Origin: Pteria penguin
Lineage: Eukaryota; Mollusca; Bivalvia; Pterioida; Pteriidae
Direction of reading: 5' to 3'
NCBI GenBank assembly: GCA_035048485.1
Contig: CM068585.1
Coordinates: 56,167,910 to 56,231,909, forward strand
DNA: 64,000 nt
The position numbers and the translations under genes are program-made. This document shows positions 10,906 to 23,812 of this stretch, in pieces (positions within the stretch are counted from its first letter, which is position 1; each line of letters starts with the position of its first letter). The notes beneath the pieces were generated by a model. That model was given only the letters and a program-made list of their open reading frames with translations. It searched no databases and was not told the origin of the DNA.

Positions 10906-13565
10906 CAATTCGTAACACTCCAGTTAAGATTTGGCCATCCTTTTCTCGCATTTATTGTTAGATTGTATTAATCTATGTAATATCTTAAATCTGGCCCCTC
11001 ATAATAAAAAGGCGAGATGTTTCCAAATTTTTTCGGGAGTGAGGTCGACCTAGGTGAACCTCACTCCCTTATATTTTAAATACTAAAGGAAAGTCTGACC
11101 CAAATGCTTGAACAGAGCACAGTATGAAAAAAGAAGCGGAGTTATACAACCGTGACATTTGATTGAAGACACGAAAAAGATGACATGGAATCACAAACAT
11201 AAGAACATGTAATTATTTTTATATATTTTAATTTTTCTCTACATATTTTGAAGTAGCACGCATAAATAATGCAAAATTAATTATAACAACAGACCTTATT
11301 ATACTATTGTGTTGTGTATTTCGCCACAAGGCCACCCATCCAACCGTGGGTAACATAAATGAACAAAAGTTGAACGAACAAATTATATTACATGTACTAG
11401 TAATTTAGATATTGTAATATGACCAGGTTATGACTTATATAGTAATGTAAAACAGTATCGTGTGTTCAGTTGTACTTGTAACGAACACACACTCTTTTTA
11501 CAAATGTAAATAGAGTAACGATACATAGGTAATTTGAAAACTTACGATATACATGTAATACTATCCTTTCTCCAAATTACAAGAGCCAAATTCCAATGCC
11601 CCCAAAACGGACCACCTATTTGGAAAGCATAAACTGTTAACAAATACACATCAGTTTACCCTTTCGTTTGTTGAAACATCCTTTGGAGTGTTCGAATAAG
11701 TAACATACAAAAAGGAAGTGTAACTGATTGAAGACAAAATCCTCAGAATTATACACAAGAAGCTGTTTAAGATCCTACACAACTATTGTATATAGAATGA
11801 TGTTATTTGTAAAGCATGAGACTCATTGAACTTAAAAATCAGACGCGAATGAAGTTAATTTGAATGAAAAGTGGAAGGGGTTACCGATCTAACGTACAGT
11901 GTGGTAACTATACAGCCATGAAAGGGCCTATCAAATAATTTGCTAAGAAAGAATTTTATGGCATAATGGCATGGATATGTGTAAGGGGTGGGGGAGGGGG
12001 TCCTATCATCTGTACCATCCATATTGCTTTCTCTTTATCCGCCAACGGAAAACTATCTACAGTTTAGTACTTGTTTCGATTCAGAGGTGGGACTATTTCT
12101 ACAGTTTTGGCCCAGCATTTTCATTGCTTATATCTACACTCCAATACAGGCATATTGTACAAGGTCATGCAGTGTCTATATTGTGAGAGAAGAAAACTCT
12201 GCAGCAGGCAAAGAGTTTCCAGCTTCAAATTAACCCCAAATGACCTTATGTGTGAAAATTTCCGAAAGATTAGTGTTATTCCGTCCAAAAGATCCCACTC
12301 TGTCTTCTGGCGTCTGGATTCACAAACGTATTTGTTTTTACTTTATTCCATTTTATTTAATTTTATTTTCAGTACAGACACTTTTCATTAATAATAGTAC
12401 GAACAGATAAATCTTTATGACTCTTTTGTGATAATTTATGTTATTAATGACGGATTAGTGCGTTGTTAAAACAAATTTAAGAACTAGTAAATTTCTAGCT
12501 AAACAACCTGCATTTTTAAACACTAATACCCTAATAATAAAAATAAATCAAAAAATGGGCAAAGAAACCATACACTTTCAATGAGCTATTCCAGGATCAC
12601 AAGATGGCGCTTAAAGGGATATACTTACTGTTGAATTTGATAACTGTAACAACATTTTATTGAAAGTTAGCAGGAATTGCATAATTACGGAAGGAAATTC
12701 AGATGGACGGATCGACCAAACATATTTTACATAAGATCTCTTGGTTGGAGTGGGATGTAAGAGAAAGAAAGAAAATATTTAAAAATCATATATAAATTAC
12801 AAATCATGAAAATGTTGTTCGTTTATACCTATACGACTTCACATGGATCCCCATTCATATTATTTTACAAAACCCCGCGGAAATTCCAACCCATCCACAA
12901 CTCTTAACCGCAAAAAGAAAATAAGTTTTTTGAAGAAAAGTCAAGTTTATTTTCCTTCTCTCCATCTTTTCTGTCTCTTTTAACGAACAAATGTAAAACT
13001 ACATATAATCGAACACTCTGAAGTCAAGAAAGCGTCCGAGGGAATGCTTAATACTAATTCCGAATTTCATTTTATTTATGAGGTGAGGTGAAAAAGTGAT
13101 GAGAGGCGGGGTTAGATGGAATGCAAGGGAGAAGTGTAAATTTGATGGGATCAAAATGTGGTGAATGCCGCCAGGGTAGAATATGGAAGACGGGGTTAAA
13201 GGATAAGGCAAGAAGCGGGAATGTTTAGCCAGAAATCCCCTTGCCTCTTCTATACACTGTGGTGTATCATGTTATGAAATGCAACAACATACGCATGTTG
13301 ACATTATACATGTAGACTTGTACCAACCAAAAATGAAATAATAGACACAAAACTAAACTGTCGTAAAGGAATTAAATATAAAAATGTACTTAAATGAATT
13401 CCTCTACAGATGCAAATGTTAAATATTGTACTGTGCATAGTGAGGAGAATACTGTTTTGTACAGCCGCCAATTAAATGACTCTGACTTGCGGTTTCAATT
13501 AATGTATTGGCGGAATTATAATAATCAAGTATGTTCATTTCCTTATAAAAGTTATCACGATCTTG
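10906..13565. other. Non-coding stretch
   Basis: No defensible exon. A short hairpin at about 11036-11069 ('ggagtgaggt' facing 'acctcactcc') is the only structured feature seen. Overlapping open frames at 11.97-12.39 kb lack domain, splice or codon support. Confidence 0.5.
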
Positions 13566-13710
13566 CTTTAGGTTTGGTGTAGTGTTATGGTGTGTCTGAC
13601 AGTGCATATGATCTGGGTTCGATTACCAGATTGCGCCACTATTTTTAAGATGTTTGTTTCCTTCTTCTCCCTTGAAAAGTTGCTGAAAACGATGTAAAGT
13701 ATAAATGAGC
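13566..13710 (+). mobile_element. Degenerate tRNA-derived SINE (family 2)
   Basis: 'ggtttggtgtagtg' and 'gggttcgattacc' are the A-box side and B box of the SINE that is clearer at 23638-23810. The 'gatgtttgtttcc' linker is also shared. The 3' end is heavily diverged. Confidence 0.65.
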
Positions 13711-16700
13711 TGAGCAATCAGATCTTGCATTAAGCATTCAAGGTTTAGTTAATCTTGGCTTGTGGATAATCGTGTAATGTTTAAATCTGACAGGAAACAG
13801 AACCAAGAAAAACGACAAAGCGTCACATACAGAAGGTACAAAAGGAAAGTGACAAGATGTCACATATAAAAAACATCAACACCCTTTTGGATCTGAAGAT
13901 AATACAATTACTATAGGCACATGGCTGTATATTGGTTTGCTTTTGAAATAAACAATGAGCTTGACTACCGCAAAGCTTCAATAGATATTCGTTAAATGTC
14001 TTTGTAGTGTGATATCTATAACCTGTTATAACAATGTTATGTTTGATTTCTACTGGGATTGCGACAGAAGAGAGGCATGTATGTACTTCTCGGTCACTGG
14101 TTGTTGGGACTTGGTCCTTGAGAGTCACCTCTTATACTAAAAGCAATGGACAATATCATGAATGGTTCCAGATTAAGATGACTGCGAACTTCAGTTTAGA
14201 ATCTAAGGGCAATAAAAGTGCTTTGAAAATGTGAATGTCTTCCACTTGCTTGAAAAGCGAAAAGCCTGTAAATTTATTCCAATACGATAAACATATATTG
14301 TTGTATCCGGTATTGTAAAAAAGATAATTATTTATTTATTATTAATGTCTTTATTGGCCGGTTGACAACTGCATAAGATCCTTATATCTCAATTTGACCT
14401 ACATATCTCTGTACAACTTGCTTTGCACCAAGTTACATATTCTCCAGGACGAAGTCTTTGTTTTTGAAATATGCTTTGATAATGCGTCCAAACTGTGAAA
14501 TTAAAACGTCATAAGCAGGAGAGCAGAGTGATAATACTAAAATCAAAATCGTTACGTTAGTCATAAAAACAATCATTGTCCACATGCGACAAAGCCGTTT
14601 TTGTCCGGTAATTTGCCATTTTCATCATTTTAAATTGGGAAAAAGTTCTATTTGATAGAAGTACAGCAGGGTACGAGGAGAAAGAATCAATTTCCATGGG
14701 TTTTCAAAGCCAGGTATAAGATATGCGATGATAATCAAATTTCACTCTCGAACCTGGGAACTCCTTCCGAAGTCATTTGTCCTTCGTTTAATTAAAGGAA
14801 TGTATTTCATCGTCGTCTTTTCTATCCTGTTGTCTGTATTTAACTACATGTATTTTGTTCAAGGCATTATACTGTTTTGACCCTTTTAGCACTTTTATCA
14901 TTCAACAACCCACCCCCCAATATAATAATAATAAAAGAAGAAAAGAAAAAAATAAATAAATAACGTCTACTGTGCGTTTGCTCTAGATTTTATCGAATTG
15001 AAATCATTCATGTTAACTAAATAACTTACATTTGTACAGTTCATTCGAATGGTAGACCTCCAATGGACAGTCATCACCGAAACAGGTTTCTAATAAAATT
15101 TCGAGATTCGGACCAACAGTTTTATTAAATCGAGGACAACCTATAAGTAAAATAGAATAATACAAACAATGAATACAAACACAGAGTACAACATTTAAAC
15201 ATGCAACGTGTATATCTGTACTAGTACGTGCAAGTCAATGACCCGATCCTTAAAGCAATTCTATACCGGAAGTTGTCTAGATTATATTTTTAGATTTGAT
15301 AACAGCGAGTTTCAGAGATAAATAAATGACATTACTTCACTTGAACTTCATATATCTGTAAGACAGTGATTTGTACAGATGCAATAAAAATATTTTTATA
15401 TAAAAATGCTTCACTCGCCGCCCGTCTGGGTCCGATCCGCTGTTCTAGAAATTTGAGTTGGTCGGTCTTATTCATTAAACTACTGCCTCTTTGATGTGAG
15501 AACTTGTAATTTACCTTTAAAGTCATATTGTTGTACTTTAATCAACAGTAATAAATTCACATGGTTATCATATATAGCACTGTATTTATTAGATAATAAT
15601 TAAAGAGTAATTGGAATAATATTTCATTTCGTTTATTTATTACACGTAAACAAAAGGAATAAAGGAAGGCCACTTTTATGGAGAGATCGAGGAGAATTGA
15701 TTCATTGAAACTTTTCAATTATTTACCTGCTACTTTCAGTTATATTGTAAATGAGTATGGAAGCAGTTTTTAGTGTGAGGTGATATCGAAGTGCATGAGA
15801 TTTACAGACTGAGGCTGTTAGGTCACATTATTTACTTGCTTATGATCATTTTCAATATATTCTGTAACACAATAAATGATGCTGAACTTTCGTATCACTT
15901 CACATCATCGCTCTTGTTCTTACAGCAAATATATCACTTTCAAATATTTTGTCAAATTTGTCAAATTCTTTCTTCATTTTGTTGCTGTTAGTGGCGGTCG
16001 CCAAGGTAACAGGTCTATGTAAGATGCCCTCCTGAAAATCCCCTTATATCTTAAGAAAATTGGAGTTTCGGGGGCATTTACATCATTCTCTATAAGGAAG
16101 ATTTTTACGTTTTCACATTTTATTTTTTAACATGGTTCAAAGTAAATACTTTTATGTTTTAAAATATTTTGAAATAATTTAGTTACCATCGATGTACAAT
16201 GTGAGAAGAAATCGTGTCCATTGGCATCTCTACAAAGTGTTAAATATAGGCATATTTTGAGAAAGATTTGTATCCATTTGCAGCCATGCTGGACTAGGAC
16301 AAAATAGTCTTTATAAAGAAGATCTGTTATAGTATCATTATACACAATAATATTTTGGGGTAATTAAGCCCAAAAGCAGTAGCCATGGAAACAAAGTGAC
16401 AATTTTCCATAATTTTCAATTCATAATTTTATCAATAAGGCTTCTGGATGTGAACTGAGAAAAAAATGAACTGAATATTTTCAATTGTAAATATATATAC
16501 AGTTGATAAACACAGTGTAATCAAAGATTACAAAACTTTCGTCCAGGTTTTGCTAGTTATTAGGTTCTTTTCATGTTTTTGTTCAACCGGACAATTATAT
16601 TCTTTCTATAGATTCACCATTGCATTATGTATGATAAGAATTTTTCACAAAGGTTTGTAGATCATTGATTACTACCAACACCCCTCCCCCTCTTAAATAT

Positions 16701-16765
16701 AGCCTTGAATTGAGAAAGGTTACTTTGATTATTGACATTTCGAGTCTAGAGCAACCTTGACCTTG
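13711..16765. other. Non-coding stretch
   Basis: Nothing with domain or splice support. A 101-codon - strand open frame at 13823-14128 is the longest open stretch but shows no recognised family. A short A/AG-rich tract lies near 14928-14964. Confidence 0.45.
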
Positions 16766-16769
16766 TAGA

Positions 16770-18118
16770 TATGGCATATCATTACACCAGCAGATAAAGC
16801 ATCCAATAATTATACATTTACTTGTAAGAAATATTACTTTGACAGCCTAGTGAAAGAAATAGGATTAAATTCAGCTCCAGGAAATCCTACTTATACTCTC
16901 ACGAACTTTTCGGTTTCGGAAGTACTCGAGAATCATAAATCTGTCCTCAATACGTTTGTTATTGACTCAAATAAATTAAATTTAGAACTTCCATATTTGT
17001 ACTGCATTCCAAAAATGCACAAAAATCCTTACAAACAACGCTTTATCGCTGGTTCCTCGAACTGTTCCACAAAATCTGTATCGATGCTACTCACAAAAAT
17101 ATTATCAGAAATTAAATCTGGCCTTCATAGATATTGCGAAACAGTATATTCCAGAAGTGGAATTAATCAAATGTGGATCCTTAAAAATTCAAAAGAGTTG
17201 TTAGAAAATCTAAAATCAAAAAGTTTTACTAAAATTCACTCTATCAAGTCTTTTGACTTTTCGACTCTTTACACAACGATCCCTCATCAGAAATTAAAAG
17301 ACAGATTAGCGGAAATTATTCAAAATGCATTTACTAGTAAAAACGGAAGCCGCAAATTCAAATATATAGCAATAGGCCACGATAAAACTTACTTTGTTAG
17401 GGAAAATTCTGATTCCAAAAATAAATACACTGAAACAACTGTCATCCAGATGTTGAACTTTCTTATCGATAACATTTTTGTGGTGTTTGGAGATAAGGTT
17501 TTTCATCAAATCGTCGGCATTCCAATGGGCACTAACTGTGCTCCGCTTCTGGCTGACATATTCCTTTACTCATACGAAGCTGAATTCATTCAGTCTTTGC
17601 TTTCGCAAGGAAAAAAACAATTGGCTCTTGGCTTCAATTTTACTTACAGATATATAGATGACTTGCTTTCAATTAATAATCCTTCATTTGCGGATTACCT
17701 TAGCATCATCTATCCAAGTGAACTTGAGGTCAAAGAAACCACAGAAAGTAGTAATTCTACTTCGTATTTAGATATTATGTTGTCTTTCGACATTAATGGT
17801 CAATTGAACACCTCACTCTATGACAAACGTGACGATTTCAATTTCGCTATCACAAACTTTCCTTTCATAAGTAGCAACATTCCATCATCGCCCCCATACG
17901 GCGTATTCATATCTCAGTTAATACGTTATTCCAGAGCATGTTCAAATTACAGTGACTTTGTTCTGAGGGCTAGGCGACTTTCAGTTAAGCTGCTCAATCA
18001 GGGTTATATATGTGCTAGACTAGCAACGTCACTGAGGAAATTCTACGGCCGTTACGAGACTCTTATTACTCCATATGATATCTCGTTATCCAGACTTTTA
18101 AATGATATTTTGGACTGA
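16770..18118 (+). CDS. Penelope-like reverse transcriptase, 5'-truncated but open
   Basis: A 422-codon frame (16850-18118) extends upstream in frame to about 16770, where the conserved 'PADKA' block begins; the first codon at 16850 is GTG, so this is not a true start. Using residue 1 at 16850, the RT motifs are in order: the LPYLYCIPKMHKNPYKQRF block (47-65), motif A 'FDFSTLYTTIP' (Asp136), motif B 'IPMGTNCAPLLAD' (224-236) and motif C 'YIDD' (268-271). A conserved C-terminal domain ends in 'RKFYGRY'. All three catalytic aspartates are present and there is no internal stop. No GIY-YIG endonuclease follows the RT. That fits an endonuclease-lacking PLE, or one with the endonuclease at the missing N-terminus (Naiad-like), which I cannot distinguish here. 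It is flanked by its own 3' tail. It is likely dead on arrival through 5' truncation, yet young. Confidence 0.9.
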
Positions 18119-18445
18119 GACCGATTCCGATCATTTTACACAGATTTGACACCTTCTATACTAGAAGGTTACCTACTTCGACTTCTCCATATATAAATAC
18201 ATATGGAATTTACATGATCTGACTCTTTCTACTGGGTATATGTGACGGGTGTTGCTAGCAAGCAGGAGATGCTCACTCTCCCCGGGCACCTGATCTCACT
18301 CCATCACAGGGGTTCACATATGCTCTTCAAGTTGACATATTTTGTTATTTTCCATTTGTTTTTCATTTTCACTGATTTTGTATGTCCTCTGGTTTTATGA
18401 TTTTTGGACTTTTGCTTTGGATTTATCCATCATCTTACATTTGAG
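18119..18445 (+). mobile_element. PLE 3' tail (type 1)
   Basis: Downstream of the RT stop: 'gtgacgggtgttgctagcaa', 'ctccccgggcacctgatctc', 'catatgctcttcaag' and a terminal 'ttatccatcatctt'. Detached tails at 33.0, 41.95 and 47.5 kb (all -) end at the same terminal block, which defines the element's 3' end. Confidence 0.85.
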
Positions 18446-18879
18446 TGTAGTCATGACAAACAAGAGTCCTAAAATAATGATTCATTCATGTCATATAGAA
18501 GTTATTTCTCTAACAAAATAAAATGCACAGATTTGTGGAGAGACCAACAGCAAAACAGGAGACGACTGACTGAACATATTTTCCTGACTGCCCCCTGGAA
18601 TGATGTAAGGAAATTTTCATTTGCTAGAGATGACATCTACAAATAATTATTAGGAAAAGATATGACTATTTGAAAATTCTAAGTAATAATTCTACTTTTT
18701 CTACCTGAAAGAGTTCGCATTAATAAAAATGTATTCCGATTTTCAGTTATTCGATATCAGTGAATACAGGAGGTTTTTTTTTAAACTGTATTAATAATTA
18801 GTGTTATTAGAATCTTTAGATACATTTGTAATCTTAACTGAAATAAAATCTACATGAAGAGAAAAAGCAGTGTTTGTGA

Positions 18880-19089
18880 AACACTAAAGACCCTGGCGGC
18901 ACCAAATCCGAAAAGTTAATTTTAGCATAAAGGTCATTCTCGAGGTCAAACGGTCATCGACCTTGATGTCATCTAAAAGGGCTTCATTAGTTGAGTATGC
19001 ATGTCAAATATGAAGTCTCTATCCCTCACGGTTCAAAAGTTATAGCCAATGTTAAAGTTGACGACAGACAGGCAAAAACAAACAGACAG
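18880..19089. repeat. AGGTCA-rich dispersed repeat unit
   Basis: Contains 'aaggtcattctcgaggtca', 'catgtcaaatatgaagtc', 'gttcaaaagttatagcc' and a run of 'acagacag'. The same order of blocks recurs at 19.7-20.2 kb. The frame through it has no domain. Confidence 0.65.
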
Positions 19090-19532
19090 AAAAAGAGGAG
19101 TTACTGGCTCAGTTATGTGGTAGAAGTCACCATGGAGCTCATGAATATCAATAATATACTAGCACATATAACACATTACAAAAATATTTGATTGTAGTGC
19201 AATTACGATACCGATTTAGGACGGTCATTTAATTTGACAAAAGCCAAACAAATGGTATGGTTAACCGGTTTACGGCCCACCTTTCCACTCACCGTAACAG
19301 CAGAACAATGAAAGGACGTACATTTAAAAATTTATAAATAATCCTCCATGTAAAGAACAAGGGTCAACAGGTATCGCATATTGAGAGGTCATAAAATATA
19401 AACACGTAAGGTATTGTAAAACACATAATGATATAAAAATATATGCGACATCAACATGATAAACCGTGCTCTGCCAGTCTGAAAGCGAGCTAAGACCCTA
19501 GATCTGTAGGAGTCCCGACTAACAGTCAGAGG
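19090..19532 (+). repeat. Dispersed repeat family B, copy 2
   Basis: Begins with 'gaggagttactggctcagtt' and ends near 'gactaacagtcagagg'. It is very close to copy 5 (45772-46380), including 'ggtcaacaggtatcgcatat' and 'cacgtaaggta'. A scrap of the same 5' part is at 28995-29036. Confidence 0.85.
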
Positions 19533-19724
19533 GTCAAAAACATAGATAAAAAGAAATTTGGTAAATGTCGATCAGTATCTATCTATAAATCAATAATCTA
19601 TAAATAGTACACGTGTATCTTTTAAACTACTACAGGGCTCTATTTTGTATACATGTTGGTGAATATTGTTTTTAACACATGATCTCACTAGAAAACTGAC
19701 AAAGACAGAAGGGCCCCACTGGAT

Positions 19725-20185
19725 GCCTGTCACCATGACCTTGACCTTAACTTGGTATCAGCAAAAAGGAACAGAGATGCTAAAAATGAAAGCCCAACTG
19801 CTAACAGTTCAATAGATATGGTCAATGTTAATTTTTTTTTCAGATGCTTGTCAAAGGTCACCGTCAAAGCTACAAGATTAAAAATTGTGATTCCAACAGA
19901 AAGGTCTTGCCGTAAGGAGTCCACATGCCAAATATGAAAAACCTACTTCTTACGGTGCAATAGTTATGGTCAAAATAGCTAAAGATTAACAAATGCAGGT
20001 CAAAGGGCACTGTCAAGGTCACATGATCAAAACTTTTGTTATCAACAGAAAGGTCTTGTCATAAGGAATACACATGCCAAATATAAAAGATCTACCTGTG
20101 ACAATGTATTAGATATGGCCAATGTTTTGAGGGTTTTTTAGTTTTTCCTTTTTTTTTTTTTTTTTTTTTTTTGCTGACGGACAGA
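19725..20185. repeat. AGGTCA-rich repeat, two tandem units and poly-T tail
   Basis: Two units of about 175 bp share 'cagaaaggtcttg', 'cacatgccaaatat' and 'gatatggccaatg'-type blocks, with several 'aaggtca'/'tgacctt' motifs. A poly-T run at about 20143-20172 follows, then 'gacggacag'. Confidence 0.7.
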
Positions 20186-20449
20186 GTTATTACTATTGAG
20201 TACCCCGTATGAAGTCAGGCCATAATTATGGTTCATTTAGTTGAACACTCTAAGGGTATTCGTATTCACTGCAGTTTTTGACATATTTCACATTACATCT
20301 CACAGAAGTTTTTATGTAACATTACAGAGTGTAAAAAAGGGCTGTTATTAAACTTATTTAGTTTTGAAATTATCCACAATGACAATATAATTAAGACAAC
20401 ATTTTTATATTTCCAATACATACATAAGAGCAACATCTAACCTTGCTTT

Positions 20450-20725
20450 AAGCCGGCGTGGCCTAGTGGTATCGCGCTGGACTCCTGATCGGGAGGCCGG
20501 GGTTCAATTCCCGCTCTGGTAATGCCGGTGTACTGTCTTTCGGATGAGACAGTTAAAACCGAGGCCCCGTATCGTGGTATGCATGGCACGTTAAAGATCC
20601 CTCACTGCTTCGGGTGGGTCCGTTGCAAAGGTCAAATTTTGTATGCCCCACATCAGGCAGACGTCACCATATACGTGCAATATTCGTGATGTGACGTTAA
20701 ACAAAAATCAATCAATCAATCAATC
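20450..20725 (+). mobile_element. tRNA-derived SINE (family 1), nearly full length
   Basis: The head carries a pol III A box 'tggcctagtgg' (about 20459) and B box 'ggttcaattcc' (about 20510), spaced as in a tRNA. The body has 'ctttcggatgagacag', 'aaaccgaggccccgt', 'gttaaagatccctcac' and 'gtcaccata', then an '(aatc)n' tail. Colinear copies lie at 39.5 kb (+) and 41.6 kb (-), with fragments at 0.25 and 1.85 kb. The central body resembles conserved-core molluscan SINEs; that family name is an inference. Confidence 0.9.
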
Positions 20726-22221
20726 TAACATTGCTTAATATACCTGTTGCTTAGTTTGAAAGAATGAAATTTGAAAGTATAAAAAGATTTCCCTTTGCCT
20801 ATTATCCAGGACCCTCAAGATTGAGGAAAAAGAAAAGTATAATGACCATAAAGTAAAATGTCCTGAAAAACCTGAAAAATGTCCATTCTAAATAAAAGAG
20901 TTCAAAATGCACAATGAGTGTTGATTGATAACTTTAAAATACTATATTCTGATTTTATAAAAATCACAGAATGAATGTATTTGCTCCCTTTAAGTTTGTA
21001 TACAAGCACATGGAACACTGACCTGTATTTAAAAGGGTATAATGATATGAAAGCTAAACAACTAAAAATTAAAACATGAGCACTGTGACCTTGACCTTAG
21101 TTCAATGTCATGACACACACTTGGCAACAATTCTATGAAATATTATTCAAATCCGTAAAAGGGGAAAAATAAAAGATGTGACAGCCTTTCTAATTTGTCC
21201 AAATTCCACGGACAGAAATTCTTGGTCACTGACAGACTAACGCTCCAAAGTGAAGCGCTTATAAGTTACTTGCCCTTAAAATATTTATTCTGTACTGAAA
21301 TGTATGATGTAACAGAGATGAGGAAAGTTCACACAATTGTTGTTCGTGTAACATTTATTTTTATTGGTCTAAGCAAGAACACTCTAATTATTCACATGTG
21401 CAAACGTATCAGTTAATTCGTTATTAAATCTATATAATATTATATGAACTGTACTTGTGCCTCCCGTGTTCCTGGGGATTTTTCAACCAAATTAAATTGA
21501 CTTTCAAGAAATCCCCTTCTGCAATCTCTGCAAATACCTGTAATCATATCAAACGTTTTAATAATAAAATAATTTAGTATAACTTTTATCACTATTTCAG
21601 TTATTTTAGTAGATATGAATAGCAATTAAAGCAGTACATAGTACAATACCACAGTATAACTTAGTTTCAGAAATGGAAAAATTTGGTATATCATTCCTAT
21701 AAAGATAAAAACAAAGTCATCACCCATTATGCGGTTGGAATATTTCATACCTCTGCTTAGTGATAGAAAAATTGAAGCATTATTATCTGTGTATTGCCCA
21801 TCCAAATAGTACTACGTAAAACTCAACTCAAGTGGATGAACTCATTTTGACAATTATAAAGTCATCGTTTGAATTTAAAAATGAAACAAATGAACATTAA
21901 AATAAGAAATTAAATGCTGGTCAAAAGAATTTGAACATGAGCAAAACATTTGTGTTTGTTATCCATGTTTATTATGTTTTACTGACATGCCATTATTAAG
22001 ATTTTCCCATATTAAATGAAAAAGACTCACCTTTTCCAACTGGTTCTCATCGTCGCTAGCCTTGGGTCAGTTTCCACGTCCGTTTTATCGGTAAGGGGAA
22101 TGATCACCGAAACATGGCTTACGACGATGACTGGTACTGAGTACGACTAATCCTTATTGTCACAATATTTACCAATGACAGTGTGCGATCCGATCTTCTT
22201 GTCTGATTATGATTACTTACC
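20726..22221. other. Non-coding stretch
   Basis: No exon with adequate support. Open frames at 21195-21416 (+) and 21440-21625 (-) show no domain. An acceptor-like 'gatatgattacag' on the - strand near 21536 opens a short frame, but with no partner. Confidence 0.4.
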
Positions 22222-22376
22222 AAAGATGGTTTTTGCAAATAAAATCGTCGTTCTCTTTTCTTGCTTGTTTTTAAATAGAATGAATAATGATCCGACCAAA
22301 TACAAAAATTGATATCTGATGACGGTTGTAAATCATACTCAGTAAAAACAACCATTTTTATCTTTGCTGTTTTCAT
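22222..22376 (-). CDS. Candidate exon with strong donor, unknown protein
   Basis: On the - strand a frame from ATG at 22376 reads 'MKTAKIKMVVFTEYDLQPSS', then an aromatic stretch and a basic 'KTSKKRERR' patch. It ends at a consensus GTAAGT donor (22221-22216) in phase 0. There is no signal peptide and no recognised domain. A GTGAGT donor also lies further along at about 22030. The donor is the main evidence. Confidence 0.2.
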
Positions 22377-22481
22377 ATCTACTATAACATTGCACCCCCT
22401 TTTCTAAAGAGCAAGTAATGTGTTTAGCTACGTGATAAAATTGACATTCCACTCTAACATATATTCATGTTATATAATCAG

Positions 22482-22830
22482 GGAGTAACAGGTTTCCCAA
22501 GAAGAGAAACCATAAAACAATTATCACACACGAAACGTTTATAATTTGTTGCTATCAAAAATATGTAAAGCGATATCAATATAAGTAATCCGTGCTCTGT
22601 CCTTCTGTAAGCCAAGCTCAGATCCTTGATCAATAGGAGTCCCGACTAACTTTCAGAGGGGACGAGGATCAGGATATTGTCTCCTCTGAAAAGGTTTGGA
22701 CAAGGCCCGTCATAGAGTCCCTACCGCCCTGTTAGTCAGCGTGGAACGCTCAAGCAAGTCTGCATTGGGTTGTAGAGGGACTCAATACAAGGAGTATGGT
22801 CTAAGCGATGATCTCGTGGGCCATACTGTC
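22482..22830 (+). repeat. Dispersed repeat family B, copy 3
   Basis: Shares 'gttgctatcaaaaatatgta' and 'cagatccttgatcaat' with copy 1. It extends further 3' than copy 1, into 'ggtttggacaaggcccgtca' and 'ctgttagtcagcgtg', shared with copy 5. Confidence 0.85.
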
Positions 22831-23637
22831 GATGTCGAAGGGGTTTAAAATCAATACTATCTAACATCATACCAGATGAAAACTTGGTGAAAAGTACTAA
22901 TAATATTAAAAAGTTATTCAACTGTCATGTTCTGAGACATAATTAACTCAGACAGTCAAGTTTATTAATACAATTTGTCCTTAAGCATAAAACGCAAGAG
23001 TATAAATAAAAAAAATGAGCCTTGGTTGCCTTCGTAACGCTACATTAAACAATATGACTCCAGAAGACTTTTTTTTTCATTTTTCACCACATTGATCACC
23101 GTCAGAAAAGTTTCAATCAAATTGGCAACTATGCGTGCCCACCTAAGGTTGATGATTACAGAGAATTGGTTTTAAATTTGTTTATTTTATTGCCATTTGT
23201 TGTGCATGTTAGTTGCAAGTTTTTATCTTATATCAAAATTATCCCTCTTTGAACTACTGCTCTCGATCTTTACATTTTAACAATTGTTGCATGTCGAGGA
23301 AAAACATTTGAGGACTGCTGGATGAAAGTTTCAACTTGGTATCTCTAAATCAAGTGGATCGTTCTTATGAATATCGGTATTTCAAAGAAATGACGTCACT
23401 GCAATACATCCGGGACATGTTTCCGGATGTTCGTTAGACATGTGCAATTGATATTATATGATCCCAATTAATCCAAATATGTGTATATTTAGTATACATA
23501 ATTCTTAAAGTAATAATATATATCTTATTAAACACCAGAAAATGCCTCCTAAACTTAAAGCAGTTATATCTATTTCTCGAAACTGGATATAAAGAATTTA
23601 AGCTTAAGATAGATAATTTTCGTTCACATCGTATAGG

Positions 23638-23812
23638 GGCAGGTTTGGTGTAGTGGTTAAGCGCTTGGCTTACGGTGCCGACGATCTAGGTTCGATTCCC
23701 GTGTTGCACCACTATGTTTAAGAGGTTTGTTTCCTCCTGCTTTTATGTCTCGATATAACAGAAAAATGTTGAATGCGACGTAAAACACCAATCAACCAAC
23801 CAACTAATCATA
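23638..23812 (+). mobile_element. tRNA-derived SINE (family 2)
   Basis: Head 'ggtttggtgtagtggttaag' with B box 'ggttcgattcccg', linker 'aagaggtttgtttcctcctg', body 'gcgacgtaaaacaccaatca', and a tail of 'acca' repeats. Reverse copies are at 24.9 and 31.9 kb. The arms do not form a clean tRNA cloverleaf, so this is not a functional tRNA. Confidence 0.85.

Noticed and set aside
13823..14128. 101-residue - strand open frame
   Set aside because: Reasonably balanced composition, but no domain, signal peptide or convincing splice sites. Could be an old repeat fragment; a database search would decide.
16850..16852. Translation start of the PLE RT
   Set aside because: The codon is GTG and the conserved frame continues upstream to about 16770, so this is not a real initiation site.
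20450..20530. Functional tRNA gene
   Set aside because: A and B boxes are present but the cloverleaf is imperfect and a SINE body follows; tRNA-derived SINE head. The same applies to 23638 and 39500.
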